Source of the DNA: Kriegella sp965368185
Lineage (GTDB): Bacteria; Bacteroidota; Bacteroidia; Flavobacteriales; Flavobacteriaceae
Reading direction: 5' to 3'
Assembly (NCBI GenBank): GCA_965368185.1
Contig: CBDULZ010000167.1
Span: forward strand, 1 to 6,904
Length of the DNA: 6,904 nucleotides
The position numbers and the translations under genes were made by a program. How positions within the stretch are numbered: the stretch's first letter is position 1; each line of letters opens with the position of its first letter. The notes beneath the pieces were generated by a model. It was not told the DNA's origin and did no database searches. It worked only from the letters and a program-made list of their open reading frames with translations. This document shows, piece by piece, positions 1 through 6,904 of the stretch.

Positions 1-70
1 TTTTACTAGAAAGCCAGAAACACAAATACATTAGGACTGGGTCTCATCGTATATATTGAAACTCACTGAA

Positions 71-955
71 CTAAATCTCAGCATCAAAGAGTAGCGGAAA
101 AAATTTACCCTCCATTTTGCCCCCTTTCGGAATGGGGGGAACACCCGCCAACAGCTCTCCATCTGTGTTACTAATGGTGCCGTCAGCAAAAACGTTGAGT
201 ACAAAGGCTCTTCTGCTTCTATCGGATTCGTTTTTATAGGACCCGTGCACCATTAATGGATGGTGAAAAGTGGCATACCCCTTTTTCAATTCAATGGGTA
301 CGGGATTAAAATCAGCTCTTTGCTCTTCGGTTAAATAGTCTTGTATTCCATCCATATTCCCTGCAAGTTCAGGGGCATTGAGCAATCCCCATTTATGGCT
401 TTTAGGAATGTAGTGAAGACAGCCGTTTTCGACCGTGGCATCGTCAAGGCCTGTCCAACAGGTCAGGTGCTGCATGGCAATGGTACGTGTCCAATACGAG
501 TAATCTTGATGCCAGGCCACCACTCCTCCGTGTTTGGCAGGTTTGCAGAATAACTGATCATGCCAAAAGCGAACCGGTTTGTTTTCCAACAATTGGTGCG
601 CGGCTATAACGAAAGCGGGGTTCCATAGCACATCGTGAAAGCCTTCGGTAATGCGCCAATGCCCGAGGGAATGGAACAGCACCGAATCCAGATCCCTCGA
701 TTCGTTACTGTGGAATTCATAAAAGAGGTGGTGTGCCGGATGTTCCGGATCCAAAATCTCCTCAAGATCGTTCTGCAATACCGCTATTTGAGCCTCGTTC
801 AACATTTTTATGCCTGAAACATAGCCCTCTTCGTTAAAATGAGCGACCTGTTCATCGGTCAATCGATAGGGTTCCCATTCTTCTTTCGATTTAGGAAGTT
901 TAAACATATCGGAAACCATCCTATGTTTTTCCGCTAAATCTTTTATTTCTGCCAT
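71..955 (-). CDS. Phytanoyl-CoA dioxygenase (PhyH) family Fe(II)/2-oxoglutarate oxygenase
   Basis: Predicted non-haem iron oxygenase of the PhyH family. Such enzymes couple decarboxylation of 2-oxoglutarate to hydroxylation of a small molecule. Counted from the Met at 953-955 (294 residues), the iron-binding facial triad is visible as H149-Q-D151 in the segment AWHQDYSYW and H237 in LMVHGSYKN. R248 or R249, about 11 residues after the distal His, is the expected 2-oxoglutarate carboxylate ligand. The segment ENGCLHYIPKSHKWG between them is typical of the family (gly-rich turn, 'PxSH'). The N-terminus (EEWEPYRLTDEQVAHFNEEGY) matches the usual PhyH opening helix. The frame is open to an upstream ATG at 1067-1069, which would add 38 residues with a short hydrophobic stretch; I prefer the inner start because the extension does not resemble the family. 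No signal peptide on the short form, so probably cytoplasmic. It is transcribed away from the metallohydrolase gene at 1354. Family assignment is strong; the substrate is unknown, and phytanoyl-CoA itself is unlikely. Confidence 0.88.
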   Translation of the reverse strand: MAEIKDLAEKHRMVSDMFKLPKSKEEWEPYRLTDEQVAHFNEEGYVSGIKMLNEAQIAVLQNDLEEILDPEHPAHHLFYEFHSNESRDLDSVLFHSLGHWRITEGFHDVLWNPAFVIAAHQLLENKPVRFWHDQLFCKPAKHGGVVAWHQDYSYWTRTIAMQHLTCWTGLDDATVENGCLHYIPKSHKWGLLNAPELAGNMDGIQDYLTEEQRADFNPVPIELKKGYATFHHPLMVHGSYKNESDRSRRAFVLNVFADGTISNTDGELLAGVPPIPKGGKMEGKFFPLLFDAEI

Positions 956-1353
956 TGTGAGATAGTTTATGCTGATTATTTCAACATCAATTCTATGAAA
1001 TACGGTCAAAATCATTATAAATATAAGGAAATGGCTATAATATTGCGGAGATGAAACATCGGAGTACATTTTTTAATTTTTACCTTATATTTAGTTGTTT
1101 GTTTTGGTCTAAATAGTGGACAATTCATCTAGTAGTTTGTAACCGTTTTTCCAATTATTTTCGATTAAACGCCAATTCTGGAATTGATCAAGAATTTCAA
1201 TTTGTCGTTATTAGTAGTGGCAATAGACCAATTGAAACTCTTATTAACGGGATAGACGAGCTGTGAAATTTGTTATCTAATAAGCCAAGACGCGTTTTTA
1301 GTGTTAACTTTAAAAACAGTATAATCTCTTGTATAATTAATACACTATTAAAA
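956..1353. other. Divergent intergenic region, AT-rich
   Basis: This 398-base gap lies between the minus-strand oxygenase and the plus-strand metallohydrolase, so promoters for both should be here. I looked for the Bacteroidota promoter pair (TTTG, about 19 bases, TAnnTTTG). On the plus strand the best -7-like match is TAACTTTA at 1305-1312, with no TTTG at the right distance. On the minus strand the best is TGATTTTG reading 1014 to 1007, also without a partner. Neither is convincing. The leader just before 1354 is A-rich (CTATTAAAA) with no Shine-Dalgarno sequence. The middle and right part may contain a decayed coding region, listed separately. Confidence 0.5.
1109..1344 (-). pseudogene. 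Possible decayed 3' end of a minus-strand gene
   Basis: Read on the minus strand, this gap gives protein-like text in two frames. From 1344 one frame reads through NTKNASWLIR, hits a TAA at 1273-1275, and continues as QISQLVYPVNKSFNWSIATT then NNDKLKFL, ending at a TAA at 1165-1167. A second frame opens at 1207 and reads ILDQFQNWRLIENNWKNGY then KLLDELSTI, ending in TAG at 1109-1111. One frameshift near 1195-1207 would join NNDKLK to ILDQFQNW and yield a charged, helical C-terminus. The style loosely recalls the C-terminal end of periplasmic solute-binding or MltF-like domains, but this is only an impression. It could equally be a chance reading of AT-rich DNA. No start codon or intact domain is visible. 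Confidence 0.25.
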
Positions 1354-2940
1354 ATGAATTCTTTGAAATGTATTCTCGTTGTTTTATTTTTTACTTTGAT
1401 ATACGAAGGGCATTGCCAAAATAATTCATCGTTGATCAAAGTTACGGTCACAGACCAACTCACAGGTAATCCAACGGCGGTGCGCGTGAAAATTACCGAT
1501 TCTGAGGGACATGTAGCAGGTCTCCCCGAGGAAGCTATTTCAATTATGTACGGAAGGGATGACAAACCGGAACGGTACGGGTATCAACCCGACAGTACCT
1601 TTTATAGCAACGGCCATTTTAGTCTAGACCTACATCCCGGAAATTACAAAGTTTCACTTTCAAAGGGATTTGAATATGAGGATCAGACACTTCCTATTGA
1701 GGTAAAACAAGGAGGGAATAATGTTTTTCGGTTTGAAATGAAAAGATGGATTAAGATGTCTGATTTAGGATGGTATTCCGCGGATGACCACATTCATATT
1801 CGCAGATCGCCGAAGGAAAATCCATCAATATTGAAATGGGTCGAGGCAGAAGGTTTGAATGTAGGGGTCTTACTTCAAATGGGAGATTTCTGGGCGACCT
1901 ACTTTTCTCAGTACGCGTTTGGCAAGGAGGGAACGTATACAGGGGAGGAAAGCTTGCTTTCAACGGGGCAAGAAGAACCGAGAACCCACGAAATTGGCCA
2001 TACCATCGCCTTGGTGGCCGATGATTTTGTGAGATATCAAAATGAGTATTACAACTACGATAAAATTTTCGATAAAGTACATGATTTAGATGGAATAATG
2101 GGATATGCCCATCAAGGCATGTCGTTCAATGGTTCACGGGGAATGACCTTGGATGTATTAAGCGGCAGAGTAGATTTTCTCGAATTACTTCAATTCTGTG
2201 TGGAAGGAGGGCCTTTACTCACCCAAAATTATTACCACTTTCTTGATCTAGGTTATAAGCTTACCGCAACAGCCGGATCTGACTTTCCATGGTGTGGCAA
2301 CGGACCGCGATATGGTATCGAGGGCCCGGATTGGAATGCCAGAATCGGGAACGCCAGATTTTATACTTGGATTGATGGGGCATTTGAATATGCTACTTGG
2401 AAGAAAAACTTGAAGGAAGGGCATACTTTTGTCTCATCCGGCCCCATGCTGATTTTTAGTGTCGACGGTCATCTACCGGGTGATGAAATCAAAATGTCAG
2501 GTCCGGGCAAAGTTTCAATTGAGGCCAAAGCCTATGGAAATAAAGGACAAATACCGTTATCAAAGCTAGAGATAATAGGGCATGGAAAAGTATTGAAACA
2601 AGTAATCCCTGATGGTGACGAACAAACTTTGGAAAACATGGAGCTGAACTTTGATCTTGAAATAAAAGATGGTATTTGGATTGCGGCAAGGTGTTTTGCA
2701 GGGCCGACTCAAGTTGCCCACACTACTCCCATTTATATAAACGTAGAAAACAACGGTTTTCATAATCCGGAAACGCTACAGGAATACCTAACCTTAAATG
2801 AAAAGTACCTTGACGATTTGGAAAAGGAACTTGAAGAGCCTAATGATCGTGTTGATAAACGCGCTTGGTGGTATCGAGACGGATTGCAACAAAGGATCGA
2901 GGAAACGCGAATGGCTATTGAATCTTTGAGAGAGAAATGA
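1354..2940 (+). CDS. Exported CehA/McbA-type PHP-fold metallohydrolase
   Basis: A 528-residue protein predicted to be a secreted or periplasmic metal-dependent hydrolase of the CehA/McbA group in the PHP superfamily; characterised relatives split esters or carbamates. Residues 1-21 form a Sec signal peptide (MNSLKCILVVLFFTLIYEG, cleavage near HC-Q); the Cys is not in a proper lipobox. Residues about 27-130 look like a carboxypeptidase-regulatory or Ig-like beta domain (IKVTVTDQLTGNPTAVRVKI, then LHPGNYKVSLSKG). The PHP part starts at WYSADDHIHI with H146-x-H148, followed by GQEEPRTHEIGH (E207, H216), YAHQG (H253) and TAGSD (D310), all plausible metal ligands. The usual PHP 'TDH' motif is replaced by LLQMGDF. 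Residues 360-465 form a beta-rich C-terminal part, and 471-528 a charged helical tail. The frame stays open upstream to a TTG at 1270, but the ATG at 1354 directly precedes the signal peptide. It is convergent with the isomerase gene. Superfamily is clear; substrate unknown. Confidence 0.85.
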   Translation: MNSLKCILVVLFFTLIYEGHCQNNSSLIKVTVTDQLTGNPTAVRVKITDSEGHVAGLPEEAISIMYGRDDKPERYGYQPDSTFYSNGHFSLDLHPGNYKVSLSKGFEYEDQTLPIEVKQGGNNVFRFEMKRWIKMSDLGWYSADDHIHIRRSPKENPSILKWVEAEGLNVGVLLQMGDFWATYFSQYAFGKEGTYTGEESLLSTGQEEPRTHEIGHTIALVADDFVRYQNEYYNYDKIFDKVHDLDGIMGYAHQGMSFNGSRGMTLDVLSGRVDFLELLQFCVEGGPLLTQNYYHFLDLGYKLTATAGSDFPWCGNGPRYGIEGPDWNARIGNARFYTWIDGAFEYATWKKNLKEGHTFVSSGPMLIFSVDGHLPGDEIKMSGPGKVSIEAKAYGNKGQIPLSKLEIIGHGKVLKQVIPDGDEQTLENMELNFDLEIKDGIWIAARCFAGPTQVAHTTPIYINVENNGFHNPETLQEYLTLNEKYLDDLEKELEEPNDRVDKRAWWYRDGLQQRIEETRMAIESLREK

Positions 2941-3033
2941 ATTCATTCCAGACCGAAAATGAGACTGGGCTTTTCTTCGGATTAATGGCTTGGTTAGGTT
3001 TCAAAATAACCTTCAAAGACGACTATTTATTGC
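2941..3033. other. Convergent intergenic gap, no strong terminator
   Basis: This lies between the stop codons of two converging genes, where a bidirectional terminator would be expected. Only weak inverted repeats are visible: AGGTT at 2996-3000 with AACCT at 3008-3012 (7-base loop), and GAAAA at 2955-2959 with TTTTC at 2971-2975. Neither is GC-rich or followed by a clear U-tract, so termination here is unproven. Confidence 0.3.
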
Positions 3034-3906
3034 CTAATCTTTTAAAACCGACCTGAGATACACGTTGTTTAAGAGATAGCTCTCGAACATATCGGTGTTT
3101 TCGGGTACGGCACCCTCAATTTGCAACCAACCTTCATATCCGATATCGTCAATGGCCTTACGAACTTCTTGAAAATCGATTAAACCTTTACCGAGAAGGT
3201 ATCCATTCTCTTTTGCATGGAATTCACAAATGTTTTCTTTGCCCAGCCAACGGATTTCATCATAAATATTATATCCCATTTTATTGGAATTGGCAACGTC
3301 ATAATACACTTTTACGTTCGGCGAATTCACGGCATCAAGAATATCCATATGCTCCTCGGCACTTAACCAAGATTCAATACCCAACGTAATACCTTGGTCC
3401 TCTGCTTTTGAGGCTACTTTTTTGAGTCTGCGAATAGTTTCTTTTGTGCCGACCGGGTCATTTTTTAAATCACCATTGGAAAAGAATGCAAGCAAAACTA
3501 CTTTTACTCCCATGATTTCGGCAACATCGATGCTATCGGAAACCCATTGCTCGGCCCTTGGATCCGATTTATAGGGAATATTGTTCAGCTCTCCAATCGC
3601 CATACCGCCAAGAGACATGCCAAATTTTTCACAGGCATCTTTGTATTGTTGCTGTATTTTCTTTTGCCTTAAGTGCATGTTATTGTTCAGAGTGCCCAAA
3701 CTTATTTGTACCCCGTCAAGACCTATTTTTTGGCCGACTTCGATGGCCTCGACTTTAGCGAGCTGCTTAATTGACCAATCACATGCTCCAACTTTTAATT
3801 TATTAGAAGAATTGATCGCAAACGCATCGTAAGCTCCAAGATAGCTCAACCCTACTAATCCGATTGATGATTTCAAGACATCCCTTCTGGTTAATTTTTC
3901 GTTCAT
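3034..3906 (-). CDS. Tat-exported sugar phosphate isomerase/epimerase-like TIM-barrel protein
   Basis: A 290-residue protein of the xylose isomerase-like / AP endonuclease 2 TIM-barrel superfamily, which includes sugar isomerases and epimerases. The N-terminus is a twin-arginine signal: LTRRDVLKSS at residues 5-14, a hydrophobic run, then cleavage probably after A30 (AFA before INSS). It should therefore fold with its metal in the cytoplasm and be exported. The four metal ligands of the family are visible as E178 (LGIESW), D203 (VYYDVAN), H230 (CEFHAKE) and E264 (LQIEGAV). The barrel begins at LKVGACDWSIKQ and the strand VQISLG follows. Length is normal for the family plus a leader. The start at 3904-3906 is set by the Tat motif; a weak Shine-Dalgarno-like GGGGA sits 4 bases upstream. 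It lies 33 bases after the stop of the cytochrome-like gene in the same direction, so co-transcription is likely. The reaction is not determined; a role on oxidised (keto) sugars is an inference from context. Confidence 0.87.
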   Translation of the reverse strand: MNEKLTRRDVLKSSIGLVGLSYLGAYDAFAINSSNKLKVGACDWSIKQLAKVEAIEVGQKIGLDGVQISLGTLNNNMHLRQKKIQQQYKDACEKFGMSLGGMAIGELNNIPYKSDPRAEQWVSDSIDVAEIMGVKVVLLAFFSNGDLKNDPVGTKETIRRLKKVASKAEDQGITLGIESWLSAEEHMDILDAVNSPNVKVYYDVANSNKMGYNIYDEIRWLGKENICEFHAKENGYLLGKGLIDFQEVRKAIDDIGYEGWLQIEGAVPENTDMFESYLLNNVYLRSVLKD

Positions 3907-3939
3907 TATTTCCCCATTTTCAATGAATTGCCTAAAATA

Positions 3940-6876
3940 TTATAGACTGCTGTTTTTTAATGTCAAGAGAAAGCTGGATAAGTTTGCCAAATCTTGTTCT
4001 TTTAAACCCAAGGCCGCTGCATTGGGCATGATTCCTGTTTTCATTACCTCTTTACGCTCAATATCGTCGGGGGCAATTACGATTTGTTTCCCCGTCATGT
4101 CTTTTATTACCGTGGTTTCTCCTTCTGAAAGCAGAAACCCATAAAATGCTTGTCCGCTTTTTGTTTTAATCATAATGGGTTCATAGCCAAACACAATGGA
4201 TGCATTCGGATTGATGATCGCATCCAGTAGCGCCGCTTTATCGAACTTTTCACCGATGGAAGATAAATCAGGCCCGATATCGTTGCCGTTGGTTCCATTT
4301 TTATGGCATACTGTACATTTGGAAGTAAAGACATTTTCACCTGCAGTGCTATCTCCGTTCAAAGCTAGGATTCCGGGAATGGAAAGTGCCTTTTCGCTGG
4401 ATTTTGCGAAATACTCGCTCGCCAAGGTACGTATTTCCAATTCCGGATTTTTGAAAATTGCTTCGGAAATACCTTTTAATATTGCTTCTGACAGTTTGTT
4501 ATCGGCGGCCAGGTTTATTAAGAGACGACCTCCAATCAATGATCCTGCCATTTGGTTGCCTGCTTTAATCCTTTCGTTAAGGGTTTTAGAACCATCAACG
4601 AGAATTTTGTGATGAATGGCTATTTTTTCCGGAATCTCAAAAGTTTCTCCCCCCAGCGAATTCCAATCCCAAAGGGCATACCAATCGTTGGTCATTCGAA
4701 AGGCGACCCACCAATCAGCTAATTCTTTTATGGCGGTTTGATCACTTTCCTTGCTTATCGCTATCATGGCAGCCACTGCATCTTTTTCATTGATAAAGGC
4801 TAAGGCATCAACTGCTTTTCTTCTTTGGTGTTCGTTTAAAGTTTTGGACAAGGCTCTTTCTTTCAGAGCAACAATTGCTGATTTAGGGTGCAACCTCCAG
4901 ATCAATGAAGTAAATGCTTCGGGCCAATCCACAGGGTTTTCAGGTTGTTCGGAAAGCAATTCGGCATAGGCCGTTTCTTCTTTTCCTTCCATGGCCATTC
5001 CCAAAGCCTCAAGATACCAGGGGTCTTTTCCGTCATAGCCCTGAAATAACTTTTTAATCAGCTTTCCACTTTTATCCCAATCAACATCCCTGAGCGAGAG
5101 GGCGACCTCTCTTCTAACATCAGCTGAGGGATCGTCCGCTCCTATAGCAGCATATTTTAAAATGGCATCGTTAGTCTTGAGTGCCCTGTAAGCAACGACT
5201 CTCAACCTTGGATCAGGTTCGTTCTTTAGAATACTTACGACAACTTCGGACCCCTGCGCACCCAAATTTGATAAGAGCCAAATTGCCCGGGCCTTATGAA
5301 AAGGATTTTCGGATTCTAGAATTTGGGCTACTTGGGGAACGACCTTTTCCCCTTGATTTCGCAGTTTATCAAAACCTAAATTGCGCACATTGATTGCTGG
5401 ATTTAATAAAGCCGCAATTTGCCCTTCTGTTGAGGAAAGGGCTATTTTCGGGTTTTTCAATTCCGATCCTTCGGGGGTAAGGCGGTAAATACGGCCATAG
5501 CCAACGGAATCCTTCATTTGATGCCCGCCTACGACGGGATCATACCAATCTGAAATATAAATGGCGCCATCAGTGCCCACTGCTACATCGCTAGGGCGAA
5601 ACCATTTTCGTTTATCACCGTCAATTTCGTTCCAAATATAATCTTCGGTCGACTCCTGCATCGAAGTAATCAAGTCTCTTCTTTTAAGTTCGAAGCCCGC
5701 ACCATTCTTTGAAGGTTGATAGGCAAAAATGACATTTCGGCCGGCATCGGCGCTTAAGACCATACCGCGATATTCCGGACCAAAAGCATCGCCTTCATAT
5801 ACAACGACCCCAGTTGGGGATCCGGCACCCGTATTATCCCCGGCCGGTATTACTCCGGGATCATCTTGATGCCAATGTGACGTAAAAATCTCTTGACCAG
5901 GTTTTTTATCTGCTTGCCATGTGCGCTTACCATCAACGTTAAAATAGCCCGCATTGCCTCCTTCCATTAGCCATGTTACGCGACAGGTTTCCACTTGGTC
6001 GTCGTTGTCGTTTTGCCACATATTGCCATACGAATCCAAAGCCACTTCATAGGAGTTTCTAAAATTATGACCCATAACGGTGAGGCCCGTGCCATCTTTT
6101 TCGACCCGTAGGGCTAGGCCTCCGACCCATATGCGCCCATCGTCGCTGCGTTGTGCCGGCTCGTTCTTATCGTTGTAGGGTGTTCCTCCTGTATAGACGC
6201 TACCGGAGCGAAGTTGCCAACCAGCCTTGTCGGTTACCTCATGTGGGCCTGCGTTACCCGTATTAAAGTAATATCGGCCATCGGGTCCGGCAATGAGGGA
6301 ATGAAGACTATGATCATGATCAAAACCTCCAAAACCCTTTAAAAAAACTTCTTTCTTATCCGGTACATCATCACCATTTTCATCGGTATAGACTATGAGC
6401 GAAGGGGCACAGGAAACAAAGACCTTATTGCCGAGAACGGCTATACCCATGGGTGCCACCAAGTCTTTGTCTTGTACAAATACTTTGGATGAATCACTAA
6501 TTCCATCCCCGTCGGAATCTTCCAAAATCATCACACGATCTCCTTTTTCGAAATGTAGGCGCTTTTCGGGATCATTATTAAAACCGCGATAATTGACCGC
6601 TTCAGTGACCCAAATTCTTCCTTTGGCATCGACATCCATATTGGTCGGATTGTAAAGCGCCGGCGATTCGGCCCAAAGGGTAACTTCCCACCCCTTGGGA
6701 ACAATAAAACCATTGTTTTCCGTGGTTTTAAAATCGAGTTGGGGAACACGGTAGTCCGACAATCTTTTTTCAACGCAGGAAACAACGCTGATTAAAAAGA
6801 CGACGGTTAAAGCGAACAAAGTTATATACTGTTTAAAGGTTTTTAATTTTAATATGTGGCGCTCTTGAACTTTCAT
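3940..6876 (-). CDS. PVC-type haem-binding lipoprotein: propeller dehydrogenase domain, HEAT repeats, CxxCH cytochrome
   Basis: A 978-residue lipoprotein. The signal runs to a lipobox VVS-C34; the following VEKR lacks an obvious acidic surface-export tag, so it may face the periplasm. Residues about 55-470 form a beta-propeller of the 'putative membrane-bound dehydrogenase' type (TIGR02604-like), related to PQQ/glucose-sorbosone dehydrogenase propellers: NPTNMDVDAKGRIWVTEAVN near 77-96, a His cluster DHDHSLH (187, 189, 192), NFRNSYE near 271, and FRPSDVAVGTDGAIYISDWY near 426-445. Two Ca-binding-like Asp loops occur at 120-128 (DSDGDGISD) and 165-173. Residues about 485-830 are helical HEAT-type repeats, clearest between 525 and 600. 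The C-terminal haem domain (TIGR02603-like) has C854-TVC-H858, with M950 in GIMPN as probable sixth ligand. It probably oxidises a carbohydrate-like substrate and passes electrons to haem c, but neither cofactor nor substrate is proven. It heads the pair with the Tat isomerase; only 28 bases of upstream DNA are in the window. Confidence 0.88.
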   Translation of the reverse strand: MKVQERHILKLKTFKQYITLFALTVVFLISVVSCVEKRLSDYRVPQLDFKTTENNGFIVPKGWEVTLWAESPALYNPTNMDVDAKGRIWVTEAVNYRGFNNDPEKRLHFEKGDRVMILEDSDGDGISDSSKVFVQDKDLVAPMGIAVLGNKVFVSCAPSLIVYTDENGDDVPDKKEVFLKGFGGFDHDHSLHSLIAGPDGRYYFNTGNAGPHEVTDKAGWQLRSGSVYTGGTPYNDKNEPAQRSDDGRIWVGGLALRVEKDGTGLTVMGHNFRNSYEVALDSYGNMWQNDNDDQVETCRVTWLMEGGNAGYFNVDGKRTWQADKKPGQEIFTSHWHQDDPGVIPAGDNTGAGSPTGVVVYEGDAFGPEYRGMVLSADAGRNVIFAYQPSKNGAGFELKRRDLITSMQESTEDYIWNEIDGDKRKWFRPSDVAVGTDGAIYISDWYDPVVGGHQMKDSVGYGRIYRLTPEGSELKNPKIALSSTEGQIAALLNPAINVRNLGFDKLRNQGEKVVPQVAQILESENPFHKARAIWLLSNLGAQGSEVVVSILKNEPDPRLRVVAYRALKTNDAILKYAAIGADDPSADVRREVALSLRDVDWDKSGKLIKKLFQGYDGKDPWYLEALGMAMEGKEETAYAELLSEQPENPVDWPEAFTSLIWRLHPKSAIVALKERALSKTLNEHQRRKAVDALAFINEKDAVAAMIAISKESDQTAIKELADWWVAFRMTNDWYALWDWNSLGGETFEIPEKIAIHHKILVDGSKTLNERIKAGNQMAGSLIGGRLLINLAADNKLSEAILKGISEAIFKNPELEIRTLASEYFAKSSEKALSIPGILALNGDSTAGENVFTSKCTVCHKNGTNGNDIGPDLSSIGEKFDKAALLDAIINPNASIVFGYEPIMIKTKSGQAFYGFLLSEGETTVIKDMTGKQIVIAPDDIERKEVMKTGIMPNAAALGLKEQDLANLSSFLLTLKNSSL

Positions 6877-6904
6877 GATCGGTCAATTTGTATTTTTGGT
6901 TGTG

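Noticed and set aside
1..70. Possible gene end or start at the left edge
   Set aside because: Only very short open frames occur (for example 13 codons from the minus-strand ATG at 44-46), with nothing recognisable.
1098..1139. TTTG at 1098-1106 with TAGTTTG at 1133-1139 as a Bacteroidota promoter
   Set aside because: The second element is one T short of TAnnTTTG and the spacing of about 26 bases is too long; it is also more than 200 bases from the plus-strand start.
1197..1565. A 122-codon minus-strand open frame overlapping the 5' part of the metallohydrolase gene
   Set aside because: Most of it is antisense to the signal peptide and beta-domain coding sequence, and its composition is not protein-like. 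The remnant in the gap uses other frames.
2953..3012. Inverted repeats as a bidirectional terminator
   Set aside because: The stems are only 5 base pairs, AT-rich or with long loops, and lack a clear U-tract, so I do not call a terminator.
4196..4612. A 138-codon plus-strand open frame antisense to the haem and HEAT region
   Set aside because: It is antisense to a clearly real gene whose conserved motifs fill the region; the translation has no recognisable domain.
6531..6785. An 84-codon minus-strand open frame inside the cytochrome lipoprotein gene
   Set aside because: It is an alternate-frame shadow of the propeller-coding region, with no family-like features and no start signal.

Overview
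The window looks like chromosomal DNA of a Bacteroidota bacterium, probably a marine or environmental Flavobacteriia/Cytophagia-type organism. The reasons are moderately AT-rich DNA, A-rich leaders without clear Shine-Dalgarno sites, a lipoprotein signal on a very large c-type cytochrome/dehydrogenase-like protein, a twin-arginine signal on a TIM-barrel sugar isomerase-like protein, and protein families common in polysaccharide-degrading Bacteroidota and Planctomycetota. The taxonomic call is an inference from style and gene content; no marker gene is present.

Layout. Positions 1-70 hold nothing recognisable. A minus-strand gene (71-955) encodes a phytanoyl-CoA dioxygenase (PhyH)-family Fe(II)/2-oxoglutarate oxygenase. 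A 398-base gap (956-1353) separates it from the divergent plus-strand gene at 1354-2940. That gene encodes an exported CehA/McbA-type PHP-fold metallohydrolase. The gap may carry the decayed 3' end of a minus-strand gene (about 1109-1344). After a 93-base convergent gap comes a minus-strand pair: a 978-residue lipoprotein at 3940-6876, followed 33 bases downstream by a Tat-exported sugar phosphate isomerase/epimerase-like protein at 3034-3906. The lipoprotein combines a beta-propeller 'membrane-bound dehydrogenase' domain, HEAT repeats and a C-terminal CxxCH haem domain (PVC-type).

How they may work together. Three of the four proteins carry export signals of three different kinds: Sec/SPI, Tat and lipoprotein. 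The fourth is an apparently cytoplasmic oxygenase. The tight lipoprotein-isomerase pair suggests an extracytoplasmic oxidation step passing electrons to a haem, coupled to an isomerase/epimerase acting on the same carbohydrate-like small molecule. The metallohydrolase and oxygenase could handle ester, carbamate or C-H bonds on related substrates. No substrate can be read from the sequence. No RNA genes, insertion sequences, CRISPR arrays or convincing terminators were seen.
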